A stretch of DNA of 64,000 bases from Thalassobaculum fulvum (lineage in GTDB: Bacteria; Pseudomonadota; Alphaproteobacteria; Thalassobaculales; Thalassobaculaceae), in the NCBI RefSeq assembly GCF_014652915.1, contig NZ_BMZS01000009.1, forward strand, positions 124,001 to 188,000, read 5' to 3'. This document shows positions 37,299 to 45,403 of this stretch, piece after piece. How positions within the stretch are numbered: position 1 is the first letter of the stretch; every line of letters begins with the position of its first letter. The notes beneath the pieces were generated by a model. That model did not search any database and was not told the DNA's origin. It saw nothing but the letters and a program-made list of their open reading frames with translations. Made by a program: the position numbers and the translations under genes.

Positions 37299-37844
37299 CT
37301 ATCGTTCCGGGCGCGGCCGGAAGATGTCCCAGGCCACGTCGTTGGTGGCGTAGATCGCGGTGTCGATCGCGAACGCGGCGGCGGCGAACCCGGCCGACGG
37401 CAGCAGCGATCCGGTGAAGGCGTACGACAGCGCCAGGTTCCGCGCCCCGGTCAGCACCTGATAGCCGACCGCCTTGGTCGCCAGGGTGTCGGCCGTGGTC
37501 TCCGACGGCGGCGGACCGAAGCGGTCCCAGGCCAGCTCGTAGGGGTAGTACAGCATCGCCGCGGTCGCGGTGTTCGCCACCAGGAAGATCGCGCTGGTGC
37601 CGGCGCCGGCCTCGAAGATCGCCCCGAACAGCGCCATGTCGGCCAGGTTGGCGGCGGTCTGGAAGGTCAGGGTCTTGTAGGCCGCCCGCTCCCAGGTCGA
37701 GAGCGGGTCCGGCTCGGCGGTGGGCGTGGCGGGAACCGCGGTGGGCGGGGCGGCGGGCGGCTCGGTCGCCAGCGCCGGACCGACCGTTCCGAGCATCAGC
37801 GCGGCGGCGAGCGTTCCGGCAGCCAGTGACCCGCTTCCCGCCAT
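37299..37844 (-). CDS. Membrane protein with two DUF2061-like repeats
   Basis: A 181-residue protein with a signal-like N-terminus (about 1-26), a proline-rich linker (about 28-48) and two similar halves of about 55 residues. Each half reads K-[TA]-x-x-[FY]-Q at its start, continues through two hydrophobic helices and ends in Y-E-L-A-W-D or N-D-V-A-W-D. This looks like an internally duplicated DUF2061-type two-helix unit. Function is unknown. It lies 45 bp upstream of the ABM gene and 21 bp downstream of the DUF1932 gene. Assignment to DUF2061 is by eye. Confidence 0.65.
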   Translation of the reverse strand: MAGSGSLAAGTLAAALMLGTVGPALATEPPAAPPTAVPATPTAEPDPLSTWERAAYKTLTFQTAANLADMALFGAIFEAGAGTSAIFLVANTATAAMLYYPYELAWDRFGPPPSETTADTLATKAVGYQVLTGARNLALSYAFTGSLLPSAGFAAAAFAIDTAIYATNDVAWDIFRPRPER

Positions 37845-37865
37845 GGCGCTGGACCCTCCCTCCGC

Positions 37866-38786
37866 CTACTCCTCGGCGCCTTCGGCCGGCATCCCCGATT
37901 CCAGGGCGCCGGCGACGATCTCGGCGACCTCCTCGGCAGTCAGGCCGATCGTGCGGTCCTCCGGGAGCTCCTGGCCGAGCGCGGTGGCGGTCACCAGCCG
38001 GTAGATGTCGGCGGCGCCCAGGAACAGCTTGGGGTCGAGCCCGACGTCGGCGACGGTGCGGGCGATCTCCTCCATCTCGCCGACCCAGCGATAGGCCTTC
38101 GGCGCCATGTCGGGCAGGGAGCGCGCGAACCGGTCGCTCAGCATCCGCTGGCTGGCCGCCATCTCGGCCCGCAGCTCGCGGTCGACGCCATAGGCCTTGG
38201 CGGCCGACAGCGACACCGTGGCGAGCGCGGTCAGCCCCTTGGTGACCGCGGCATAGCACATCTTCAGGGCCGAGGCGGCGCCGACCCCGCCCGGCACCGA
38301 GCGCACGTCCAGGCCGTAGCGCCGCAGGCCGAGCGCGAACTGCACCGCGTCGGCGGCGCCGGAAATGTAGATCCGGGGCCCCAGGCTGTGGCCCGGCCGC
38401 GGCGGCGGGCCGACGATGCCGCCGTCCAGGAACGGGCCGCCGACGGAGTCGACGATCTCGCCGGCCTCGACGGCGGTCGCCGGCGCGGTGGCGTTGAGGT
38501 CGATGTACAGCGGCTTGTCGGCGACCGCGGCGAGCGCCGAGGCCAGCCGGGTCGCCATGTCGACCGCCTGGTCGGGGGGCAGCACCGACAGCACGATGTC
38601 GGCGTTCTCGATCGCTTCGACGTCGTCGCGCGCGTCGACGATGCCGGCCAGCGAGGCCAGCCGCTGGGTGCGGGGCGACCGGTCGGCCAGGTTGGTGGTC
38701 ACCCGCAGACCCGCGTCGACCAGCACCCGGCCGATCGAGGAACCCATATCGCCTGGTGCGAAGATCGCCACCGTCCGCAATGCCAT
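37866..38786 (-). CDS. NAD(P)-dependent dehydrogenase, 6-phosphogluconate dehydrogenase-like with DUF1932
   Basis: A 306-residue protein. Residues 1-160 form the NAD-binding domain of the beta-hydroxyacid dehydrogenase superfamily (I-F-A-P-G-D-M-G-S-S near residue 7, V-L-P-P-D near 66). The C-terminal half is DUF1932-like, with the lysine of A-L-K-M-C-Y-A-A-V-T-K-G near 173 in the catalytic place. The substrate is unknown. The start at 38786 is chosen because the nucleotide loop follows at once; the longer frame to 38852 adds an unlikely segment. First gene of the probable operon. Confidence 0.83.
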   Translation of the reverse strand: MALRTVAIFAPGDMGSSIGRVLVDAGLRVTTNLADRSPRTQRLASLAGIVDARDDVEAIENADIVLSVLPPDQAVDMATRLASALAAVADKPLYIDLNATAPATAVEAGEIVDSVGGPFLDGGIVGPPPRPGHSLGPRIYISGAADAVQFALGLRRYGLDVRSVPGGVGAASALKMCYAAVTKGLTALATVSLSAAKAYGVDRELRAEMAASQRMLSDRFARSLPDMAPKAYRWVGEMEEIARTVADVGLDPKLFLGAADIYRLVTATALGQELPEDRTIGLTAEEVAEIVAGALESGMPAEGAEE

Positions 38787-38914
38787 GAAGTCGACCCCGG
38801 CTGCCCGTTTCCCGGCTGCGCCAAACCGGCGCGGCGTCCCAGATTGCACCACGGTTGCACCCGGATGACGCCACCGATAGGTTACCGCGTCATTATCCGG
38901 GGATACACATCTCA

Positions 38915-40330
38915 GTGCAGTACATCAGCACCCGCGGCCGCGCTCCCGCACTTCCCTTCGACGAGGTTCTGCTGTCGGGCCTGGCGCGCGACGGCGGGCT
39001 GTACGTGCCGGCGGTCTGGCCGCTGTTCTCGCGCGACGACATCCGGGCCATGAAGGGGCTGTCCTACGCCGAGGTGGCGCTGCGGGTGATGCAGCCCTTC
39101 GTCGGCACGACCGTGCCGGCCGACGCGCTGCGGGGGATGGTCGAGGAGGCCTATGGCGGCTTCGGCCACAGCTGCGTGGCGCCGCTGAAGCAGATGGCGC
39201 CGAACCTGTGGCTGATGGAGCTGTTCCACGGGCCGACCCTGGCGTTCAAGGACTACGCCATGCAGGTGCTGGGGCGGCTGTTCGACCACGTGCTCAGCGC
39301 CCGCGGCGAGCGGGTGACGATCGTCGGCGCCACCTCCGGCGACACCGGCGCCGCCGCCATCGAGGCCTGCCGCGACCGCGACAACATCGACTGCTTCATC
39401 CTGTTCCCGAAGGGCCGGGTGTCGCCGATGCAGCAGCGCCAGATGACCACGGTCGACGCGCCGAACGTGCACGCCATCGCGGTCGAGGGCACCTTCGACG
39501 ACTGCCAGGACCTGGTGAAGGCGGCGTTCAACGACGCCGGCTTCCGCGACGCCTACGGGCTGTCGGCGGTCAACTCGATCAACTGGGCGCGGATCATGCC
39601 GCAGATCGCCTACTACTTCTGGGCGGCGGTCAACCTGGGCGCGCCCGAGCGGGCGGTGTCGTTCGCCGTGCCGACCGGCAATTTCGGCAACGTCTACGCC
39701 GGCTACGCCGCCCTGCAGATGGGGCTGCCGGTCGAGCGGCTGGTGGTCGCCAGCAACGCCAACGACATCCTGGCCCGGTTCTTCGCCAGCGGCACCATGG
39801 AGATGCGCGGCGTGGTGCCGACCCTCAGCCCGTCGATGGACATCCAGGTGTCGAGCAATTTCGAGCGGCTGCTGTTCGACCTGTTCGACCGCAACGGCGC
39901 CGAGGTCGAGGCGACCCTGACGGCGTTCCGCAAGGACGGACGGTTCGCGGTCGGCGACAACCAGCTCGGCCGGGCGACCGCGCTGTTCCAGGCCGGCCGC
40001 ATCGACGACGACGAGGCGGTCGCCACCATCCGCCGGGTCCGCGACGAGACCGGTGAGCTGCTGGACCCGCACACCGCGACCGGCATCGGCGTGGTCGAGC
40101 GGACCCGCGCGCTGCGCGATCCGGCGGTGCCGGTGGTGACGCTGGCGACCGCCCATCCGGCCAAGTTCGCGGCGGCGATCGAGCGCGCCGTCGGCGCGCC
40201 GGCCGCCCTGCCGGAGCGCATGGCCGACCTGATGGACCGGCCCGAGCGCATGCCGGTGATCCCGAACGACCTCGCCGCCCTGCAGGCCTACGTCAAGGAC
40301 CACGCGGTGGCCCGCGGAGCCGCCGCGTGA
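38915..40330 (+). CDS. thrC: Threonine synthase
   Basis: A 471-residue PLP enzyme that converts O-phosphohomoserine to threonine. The PLP lysine is K112 (L-A-F-K-D-Y-A-M-Q), followed by the phosphate loop region G-A-T-S-G-D-T-G-A-A near 143. The N-terminus M-Q-Y-I-S-T-R-G-R-A-P matches class I bacterial ThrC, which supports the GTG at 38915 rather than the ATG at 38855. It is translationally coupled to the M16 peptidase gene (GTGA overlap), a pairing common in Alphaproteobacteria. Confidence 0.95.
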   Translation: MQYISTRGRAPALPFDEVLLSGLARDGGLYVPAVWPLFSRDDIRAMKGLSYAEVALRVMQPFVGTTVPADALRGMVEEAYGGFGHSCVAPLKQMAPNLWLMELFHGPTLAFKDYAMQVLGRLFDHVLSARGERVTIVGATSGDTGAAAIEACRDRDNIDCFILFPKGRVSPMQQRQMTTVDAPNVHAIAVEGTFDDCQDLVKAAFNDAGFRDAYGLSAVNSINWARIMPQIAYYFWAAVNLGAPERAVSFAVPTGNFGNVYAGYAALQMGLPVERLVVASNANDILARFFASGTMEMRGVVPTLSPSMDIQVSSNFERLLFDLFDRNGAEVEATLTAFRKDGRFAVGDNQLGRATALFQAGRIDDDEAVATIRRVRDETGELLDPHTATGIGVVERTRALRDPAVPVVTLATAHPAKFAAAIERAVGAPAALPERMADLMDRPERMPVIPNDLAALQAYVKDHAVARGAAA

Positions 40331-41604
40331 GCGTCGCCGTTCCCGAGATGGGAATCCGCGTCACCCGCCTGGACAGCGGCCTGACCGTCGTGACCGACGC
40401 TATGCCGTCGGTCGAGTCGGCGTCGGTCGGCCTGTGGGTCGGGGTCGGCACCCGCCACGAGAACCCGGCCGAGAACGGCCTCGCCCACCTGATCGAGCAC
40501 ATGGTGTTCAAGGGCACCCGGCGGCGCGACGCGGCGGCGATCGCCCGCGAGATCGAGGACGTCGGCGGTCACATGAACGCCTACACCTCGCGCGAGCAGA
40601 CCGCCTACTACGCCAAGGTGCTGGCCGACGACCTGCCGGTGGCGGTCGACCTGATCGCCGACATCCTGCAGGACTCGGTGTTCGACCCGGCCGAGCTGGC
40701 GCGCGAGCGCTCGGTGATCGTGCAGGAGATCGGCCAGGTCGCCGACACCCCGGACGACATCATCTTCGACCACTTCCAGGAGGCCGCCTACCCGAACCAG
40801 GGGCTGGGCCGCCCGGTGCTGGGGCGCAGCGAGATCGTGCAGGGCCTGGGGCGCGACGCCCTGGTCGGCTACCTCGACACCAATTACGGCCCCGGCGTCT
40901 CGATCCTGTCGGCCGCCGGCAAGGTCGACCACGACGCGCTGGTGGCGCTGGCCGCCGAGCGCTTCGACCACCTGCCGGGCCGGGCGGTCGCGACCACCGA
41001 TCCGGCCGCGTATGTCGGCGGCGAGGCCCGCATCGAGCGCGATCTCGAGCAGCTGCACGTGATCCTCGGCTTCAAGGGGGTGTCGTTCTCCGACCCGGAC
41101 TTCCACGCCATGCAGGTGTTCTCGACCCTGTACGGCGGCGGCATGTCCTCGCGGCTGTTCCAGGAGGTCCGCGAGAAGCGCGGGCTGGCCTATTCGGTGT
41201 ACTCGTTCGCCTCGTCCTATCACGACGACGGCATGCTCGGGGTCTATGCCGGCACCGGGCCGGACGAGATCGACGAGGTCATGCCGGTGATCGTCGAGCA
41301 GCTGCACGCGGTCGCCGACCGGCTGGAGGACGGCGAGCTGGCGCGCGCCCGCACCCAGCTCAAGGCCTCGCTGCTGATGAGCCGGGAGAGCACCGGCACC
41401 CGCTGCGAGCAGCTGGCCAACCACATGCTGGTCTACGGCAAGCCGCCGTCGATCCCGGAGATCGTCGCCAAGGTCGAGGCGGTCGACGAGGAAGCGATCC
41501 GGCGGGTGGTGAAGCGCCTGCTGGAGGCGTCGCCGACCCTGGCCGCGATCGGCCCGACCGACGCCCTCGAGAGCTACGACAAGGTCAAGGCAAGGCTGGC
41601 CTGA
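40327..41604 (+). CDS. M16 family zinc peptidase (processing-peptidase type)
   Basis: A 425-residue inverzincin. The inverted zinc site H54-L-I-E-H58 (G-L-A-H-L-I-E-H-M-V-F-K-G-T) and the distal glutamate in V-I-V-Q-E-I near 134 are present, so this is the catalytic type rather than an inactive partner. The C-terminal half has the R-E-K-R-G-L-A-Y-S-V motif near 282. Sequence is close in style to mitochondrial processing peptidase beta. Physiological substrates in bacteria are unclear. GTG start overlaps the thrC stop. Confidence 0.93.
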   Translation: MSVAVPEMGIRVTRLDSGLTVVTDAMPSVESASVGLWVGVGTRHENPAENGLAHLIEHMVFKGTRRRDAAAIAREIEDVGGHMNAYTSREQTAYYAKVLADDLPVAVDLIADILQDSVFDPAELARERSVIVQEIGQVADTPDDIIFDHFQEAAYPNQGLGRPVLGRSEIVQGLGRDALVGYLDTNYGPGVSILSAAGKVDHDALVALAAERFDHLPGRAVATTDPAAYVGGEARIERDLEQLHVILGFKGVSFSDPDFHAMQVFSTLYGGGMSSRLFQEVREKRGLAYSVYSFASSYHDDGMLGVYAGTGPDEIDEVMPVIVEQLHAVADRLEDGELARARTQLKASLLMSRESTGTRCEQLANHMLVYGKPPSIPEIVAKVEAVDEEAIRRVVKRLLEASPTLAAIGPTDALESYDKVKARLA

Positions 41605-41627
41605 CGCCCGCCGCATCGGCCGCCGGT

Positions 41628-41663
41628 GGATTCCGGAGCCCGCTACACGTCTCCGGAATGACG
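41628..41663 (-). repeat. Single half-unit of the palindromic family (R4)
   Basis: GGATTCCGGAGCC ... CTCCGGAATGACG, the same half-unit that flanks the GIY-YIG gene but without a visible facing partner. It ends 60 bp after the M16 peptidase gene. Confidence 0.7.
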
Positions 41664-41731
41664 GAAGTGGGGGAGTCCTCGGTTCGTTCCGGGCTGCATG
41701 GTGCGACCTTGCGTCTGGTTTCTCGATCCGA

Positions 41732-41843
41732 CGTGGGTCCCGGCTCTCCGCACCGCTTCGGCCGGGATGAGGTCGTCAGGTGTATCCCCTCTCAGCCCTC
41801 ATCCCGGACGCAGCGGCAACGCCGCGGCGATCCGGGACCCACG
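41732..41843. repeat. Palindromic intergenic element R5
   Basis: Outer arms CGTGGGTCCCGG and CCGGGACCCACG pair perfectly; inner arms GGCCGGGATGAGG and CCTCATCCCGG also pair. The loop is about 25-30 bp. It lies between the convergent M16 peptidase and dehydroquinase genes. Confidence 0.82.
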
Positions 41844-41886
41844 CCGCAATCCGAATGAGGCCCGACTAGAGCGGCCGCGACTGGAC

Positions 41887-42342
41887 TCAGCGCCCCGGCT
41901 CGCCCTGCTTCAGCATCTCGGCGATGCACTCCAGCGCCACCGGGTAGCCGTGGGCGCCGAGGCCGGCGATCACCGCGGTCGCCGCGTAGGACACGTAGGA
42001 GGTGTGGTAGATCGCCTCGCGCTTGTGGATGTTCGAGATGTGCAGCTCGATGATCGGCCAGCGGAACACCTTGAGCGCGTCCAGGATCGGCACCGAGTTG
42101 AAGCTGTAGCCGGCCGGGTTGATGACGATGCCGGCGCCGCCCTTGATCGCCTCGTGGATCCAGTCGACCAGGGTGCCTTCGCTGTTGGTCTGGCGGAACT
42201 CGATCGGCATCCCCAGCGCCTCGGCCTTGGCCCGGCACATCGCCTCGATGTCGGCGAGCGTGGTGCTGCCGTAGATGTGCGGCTCGCGGATGCCGAGCAG
42301 GTTCAGGTTCGGGCCGTTCAGGACGTAGACGGGCTTGGTCAT
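41887..42342 (-). CDS. aroQ: Type II 3-dehydroquinate dehydratase
   Basis: A 151-residue dodecameric enzyme that dehydrates 3-dehydroquinate to 3-dehydroshikimate. Family motifs: G-P-N-L-N-L-L-G near residue 9, the active-site loop with R-E-P-H-I-Y-G near 19-25, I-N-P-A-G-Y-S near 78, and H-I-S-N-I-H-K-R-E near 104 with the catalytic histidine. It is the last gene of an operon with a KstD-like flavoprotein (37 bp upstream) and a Gfo/Idh/MocA oxidoreductase, so it may serve a catabolic route as well as, or instead of, aromatic synthesis (inference). Confidence 0.94.
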   Translation of the reverse strand: MTKPVYVLNGPNLNLLGIREPHIYGSTTLADIEAMCRAKAEALGMPIEFRQTNSEGTLVDWIHEAIKGGAGIVINPAGYSFNSVPILDALKVFRWPIIELHISNIHKREAIYHTSYVSYAATAVIAGLGAHGYPVALECIAEMLKQGEPGR

Positions 42343-42379
42343 GGCGTTTCCTGTGGGGTGGGAGGCTTGTGGATAGGGC

Positions 42380-44062
42380 TCAGGCGCCGGCGTTGCTGCG
42401 CGCGGCGTGGCGGGCGGCGACCCAGCCGAAGGTCATGGCCGGGCCGATGGTGATGCCGGGGCCGGGGTAGATCCCGGCCATCATCGAATCCATGTCGTTG
42501 CCGCAGGCGTACAGGCCGGGCACCGGCCGGCCAGCCGCGTCCAGCACCCGGGCGTCGGCGTCGGTCACCAGTCCGACGCTGGCGCCGATGTCCCCGGGCC
42601 GGACCCGGATCGCGTAGTACGGCGGCGCGGCGATCGGGCCGAGGCACGGGTTGGGCCCGTGCGCCGGGTCGCCGAGGTTGCGCTGGTAGGCGTCGCCGCC
42701 CTTGCCGAACTCCGGGTCGACGCCGTCGGCGGCGTAGCGGTTGTTGCGGGCGACCGTGTCTTCCAGGGCCGCCGGGTCGATGCCGAGCGCGCGGGCCAGG
42801 TCGGCGACGCTGTCGGCCCGCGTCAGGTAGCCGTCGGCCACCGCGCCGGCCAGGTTCAGCCCGCGCGGCCGCACCATGCCGAGCCCGTATTTCAGAACGA
42901 ACGGGTGGTCGCACACGAAGAAGCAGGGGATGCAGGGCCGCTCGCGGTTGGCGGCGTGCATCGCCTGGCCGAACAGGTGGTAGGTCGTGGCCTCGTTCAG
43001 GAACCGACGGCCGGTCCGGTCGACCGCGATCAGCCCCGGCTTGCCGCGGTCGAGCACGAAGTGCGGGAACACCGCGGTGCTGCCGTCGGGGCGCCGCCGG
43101 ATCGACATCGGCGCCCAGAAGCTGGCCGAGGCATGGCCCTCGCCGAGCCGGCCGCCGGCGCCCAGGCCGAGGTCGACGCCGTCGCCGGTCACGCTCTCGA
43201 CCAGCGGGGTGTGCTCGGCCACCGGCTCCGGCAGCAGCCGGCGGCGCAGCTCCGGGTGCCGCGAGAACCCGCCGGTCGCCAGCACCACGCCGCGCCGGGC
43301 CAGCAGGCGCCGGCCGCCCGGCAGGACGACGCCGTCGATCCGGCCGCCGGTCTCGATCAGCCCGGACACCGCCGTGCCGGTGCACAGCTCGACGCCGCTT
43401 TGCAGCACCGAGAACAGCAGTCGTCCGGCCAGCGCGTTGCCCATCACCAGCCGGGTGCCGCGCGGCCAGCGCAGCCGGTCGAGCCCGTAGCGCCCGAGCA
43501 GGCCGAGGGCGTGGCGAAACGACCTGAACGACCGGTTGGCGTTCAGCAGGTGGCCGATGTCGATGCGGTCGACCATCATGCCGCCGAACAGGGTGAACTC
43601 CGGCAGCGGCCGGCGCAGCAGGGCGAGGTCCCGTCCCAGCCGACGGCCGTCGAACGGTACCGCCTCCAGCACCCGGCCCCTGAGGGTCGCGCCCGCCGCG
43701 GTCGCCAGGTAGTCGGGGTGATGGGCGTAGGCCCGGAACCGGACCTCGGACTTGTCCTCCAGGTACGCCACCATCTCCGGGCCGCGCGCCAGGAACGCCT
43801 CGCACAGCTCGGGCCGCAGCCGGTCGCCGACGGTCGCCTGCAGGTAGGTGCGGGCCCGCTCGACGCTGTCGTCCGGCTGGCCGTGCCGGCTGTTCGGGAC
43901 CCACACCGAGCCGGCCGAGATCGCGGTGGTGCCGCCGGCCACGGCCGCCTTCTCCAGCAGCACGACCTCCAGGCCGAGGGTCGCGGCGGTCAGCGCCGCG
44001 GTCATGCCGCCGGCGCCGGCCCCCAGGACGACCAGGTCGACTTCGCGATCCCCGGTACTCAT
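42380..44062 (-). CDS. FAD-dependent dehydrogenase of the 3-ketosteroid delta1-dehydrogenase-like family
   Basis: A 560-residue flavoprotein of the FAD_binding_2 class. The ADP-binding loop G-A-G-A-G-G-M-T-A-A-L is at about 14-24, followed by E-K-A-A-V-A-G-G-T-T and S-A-G-S-V-W-V-P-N. The C-terminal FAD region has G-L-Y-A-C-G-N-D near 520 and Y-P-G-P-G-I-T-I-G-P-A-M-T near 535, the KstD-type ending. The substrate is probably a cyclic ketone or enone, but steroid activity is not implied: there are no steroid genes nearby. Start overlaps the stop of the upstream oxidoreductase gene (ATGA). Confidence 0.85.
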   Translation of the reverse strand: MSTGDREVDLVVLGAGAGGMTAALTAATLGLEVVLLEKAAVAGGTTAISAGSVWVPNSRHGQPDDSVERARTYLQATVGDRLRPELCEAFLARGPEMVAYLEDKSEVRFRAYAHHPDYLATAAGATLRGRVLEAVPFDGRRLGRDLALLRRPLPEFTLFGGMMVDRIDIGHLLNANRSFRSFRHALGLLGRYGLDRLRWPRGTRLVMGNALAGRLLFSVLQSGVELCTGTAVSGLIETGGRIDGVVLPGGRRLLARRGVVLATGGFSRHPELRRRLLPEPVAEHTPLVESVTGDGVDLGLGAGGRLGEGHASASFWAPMSIRRRPDGSTAVFPHFVLDRGKPGLIAVDRTGRRFLNEATTYHLFGQAMHAANRERPCIPCFFVCDHPFVLKYGLGMVRPRGLNLAGAVADGYLTRADSVADLARALGIDPAALEDTVARNNRYAADGVDPEFGKGGDAYQRNLGDPAHGPNPCLGPIAAPPYYAIRVRPGDIGASVGLVTDADARVLDAAGRPVPGLYACGNDMDSMMAGIYPGPGITIGPAMTFGWVAARHAARSNAGA

Positions 44063-45114
44063 GGAGCGGGCGGCGGCGCTACCGGTCTGGCCGGTCGGCC
44101 GGTGTGGATCGCGTCCTTGATCGCCAGGGTGGCGGCCAGGGTGGCGAGGCCGTCGCGGCCGTCGATGCGCGGCGCGGCGGTGCCGGCGATCACCTCCAGG
44201 AAGTGCGCGAGCTGGCGCGGCAGCGCCTCGTGCCCGGCCCAGTCGAGCCTGGTCGGGAACACCTTCTCGGCCCAGGACGCCGGCTCCGGACCGGCGCCGC
44301 GCCACACCGTCAGGTTCGGGAAGTCGAGGGCGGCGTCGGTGCCGAGGAAGCGGTAGCAGTTCTCGTCCGAGGCGGCGATGTTCGGGTTGTCGCCGGAGCC
44401 GGCCTCCCAGCCCCAGGGCGAGGGCGCGGCGTCGGTCAGGGTGACGGTGCCGAGCGCGCCGCCGGCGAACCGGATCGCCACCACGGCGGTGTCCTCGACC
44501 TCGAAGCCGCGCACCGCGGAGGAGCCGTAGGCCTGGACCTCGGCGATCTCGCCGCAGAAGTGCCTGAGGCAGTCGACGTCGTGGATCATGTTGATCAGGA
44601 TCGGCCCGCCGCCGGCGGTCCGCCGCCAGGCGACGAAGTAGTCGTCGGGCTTGCGCACCGCCCACACGGCGTTGACCGCGACCAGGCGGCCGAGCTCGCC
44701 GCGCTGCAGCAGCGCGCGGGTGGCCTCGACCCGCGGGTTGTAGCGGCGGTGGTGGCCGACCAGCAGCGGCACGCCCTTGGCCTCGGACGCCAGCACCAGA
44801 TCGGCGCCGGCCTCCAGGGTGTCGCACAGCGGCTTCTCGATCACCGCCGGGATGCCGCGCTCGATGCAGGCGAGGCCGATCTCCAGGTGGAGCTGGTTGG
44901 GGGCCGCGACGTAGACGCCGTCCAGCCGCTCGGCGTCGAGCATCTCGCGGTAGTCGGCGTAGTGGCGGGTGCCGAGACGCTCGGCCTCGCGCGGGCCGGC
45001 ATCCGACGGGTCGGCGATGGCGGCGAGCTCGGCATCCTCCGACGCCGCCACCAGCTCGGCGTGGCGGATGCCGATCAGGCCGATACCGACGACGGCGAGG
45101 CGGGGCTTGGCCAT
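44059..45114 (-). CDS. Gfo/Idh/MocA family NAD(P)-dependent oxidoreductase
   Basis: A 351-residue oxidoreductase. Residues 1-125 form the Rossmann domain (V-V-G-I-G-L-I-G-I-R-H near 7), with the catalytic lysine motif E-K-P-L-C near 97. The C-terminal alpha/beta domain has H-D-V-D-C-L-R-H near 182. Such enzymes oxidise or reduce sugars, inositols and other cyclic polyols. The start at 45114 is chosen since the frame upstream runs into the R6 palindrome. It leads the operon oxidoreductase / flavoprotein / aroQ. Confidence 0.88.
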   Translation of the reverse strand: MAKPRLAVVGIGLIGIRHAELVAASEDAELAAIADPSDAGPREAERLGTRHYADYREMLDAERLDGVYVAAPNQLHLEIGLACIERGIPAVIEKPLCDTLEAGADLVLASEAKGVPLLVGHHRRYNPRVEATRALLQRGELGRLVAVNAVWAVRKPDDYFVAWRRTAGGGPILINMIHDVDCLRHFCGEIAEVQAYGSSAVRGFEVEDTAVVAIRFAGGALGTVTLTDAAPSPWGWEAGSGDNPNIAASDENCYRFLGTDAALDFPNLTVWRGAGPEPASWAEKVFPTRLDWAGHEALPRQLAHFLEVIAGTAAPRIDGRDGLATLAATLAIKDAIHTGRPARPVAPPPAP

Positions 45115-45190
45115 GGGACGCGGGTCCGGTCGGTCGTTGTCATGGCAATTGTTTGCATGCGGAGCGGCCCCGTTCAATGATCGCCGGGGA

Positions 45191-45374
45191 CCTGCCTGAT
45201 CCGATGGAGCGGCGGATGGGTCCCGGCTCCGCCGCGCCAGGGGTGGCGCGTCGGTCCGGGATGACGGCAAGGAGGGGGCGACGGCCCATTTATTCCTTTG
45301 CCGTCATCCCGGACCGGGCCGCCAAAGGCGGAACGGATCCGGGACCCACCCGCCGCTCCATCGGATCAGGCAGG
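45191..45374. repeat. Long palindromic intergenic element R6
   Basis: A 184-bp palindrome. The outer arms (45191-45226 and 45339-45374) agree at 35 of 36 positions, and inner segments TCCGGGATGACGGCAA and TTGCCGTCATCCCGGA pair as well. Unlike most copies, it lies between two divergent genes, upstream of both. Confidence 0.88.
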
Positions 45375-45403
45375 GCACACCTCGCCAACCTCGGAGCCCC
45401 GCC

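Noticed and set aside
42380-44062. True 3-ketosteroid dehydrogenase and steroid degradation locus
   Set aside because: The fold family fits but no other steroid gene is present in the window; operon partners point to cyclic polyol or quinate-like chemistry.
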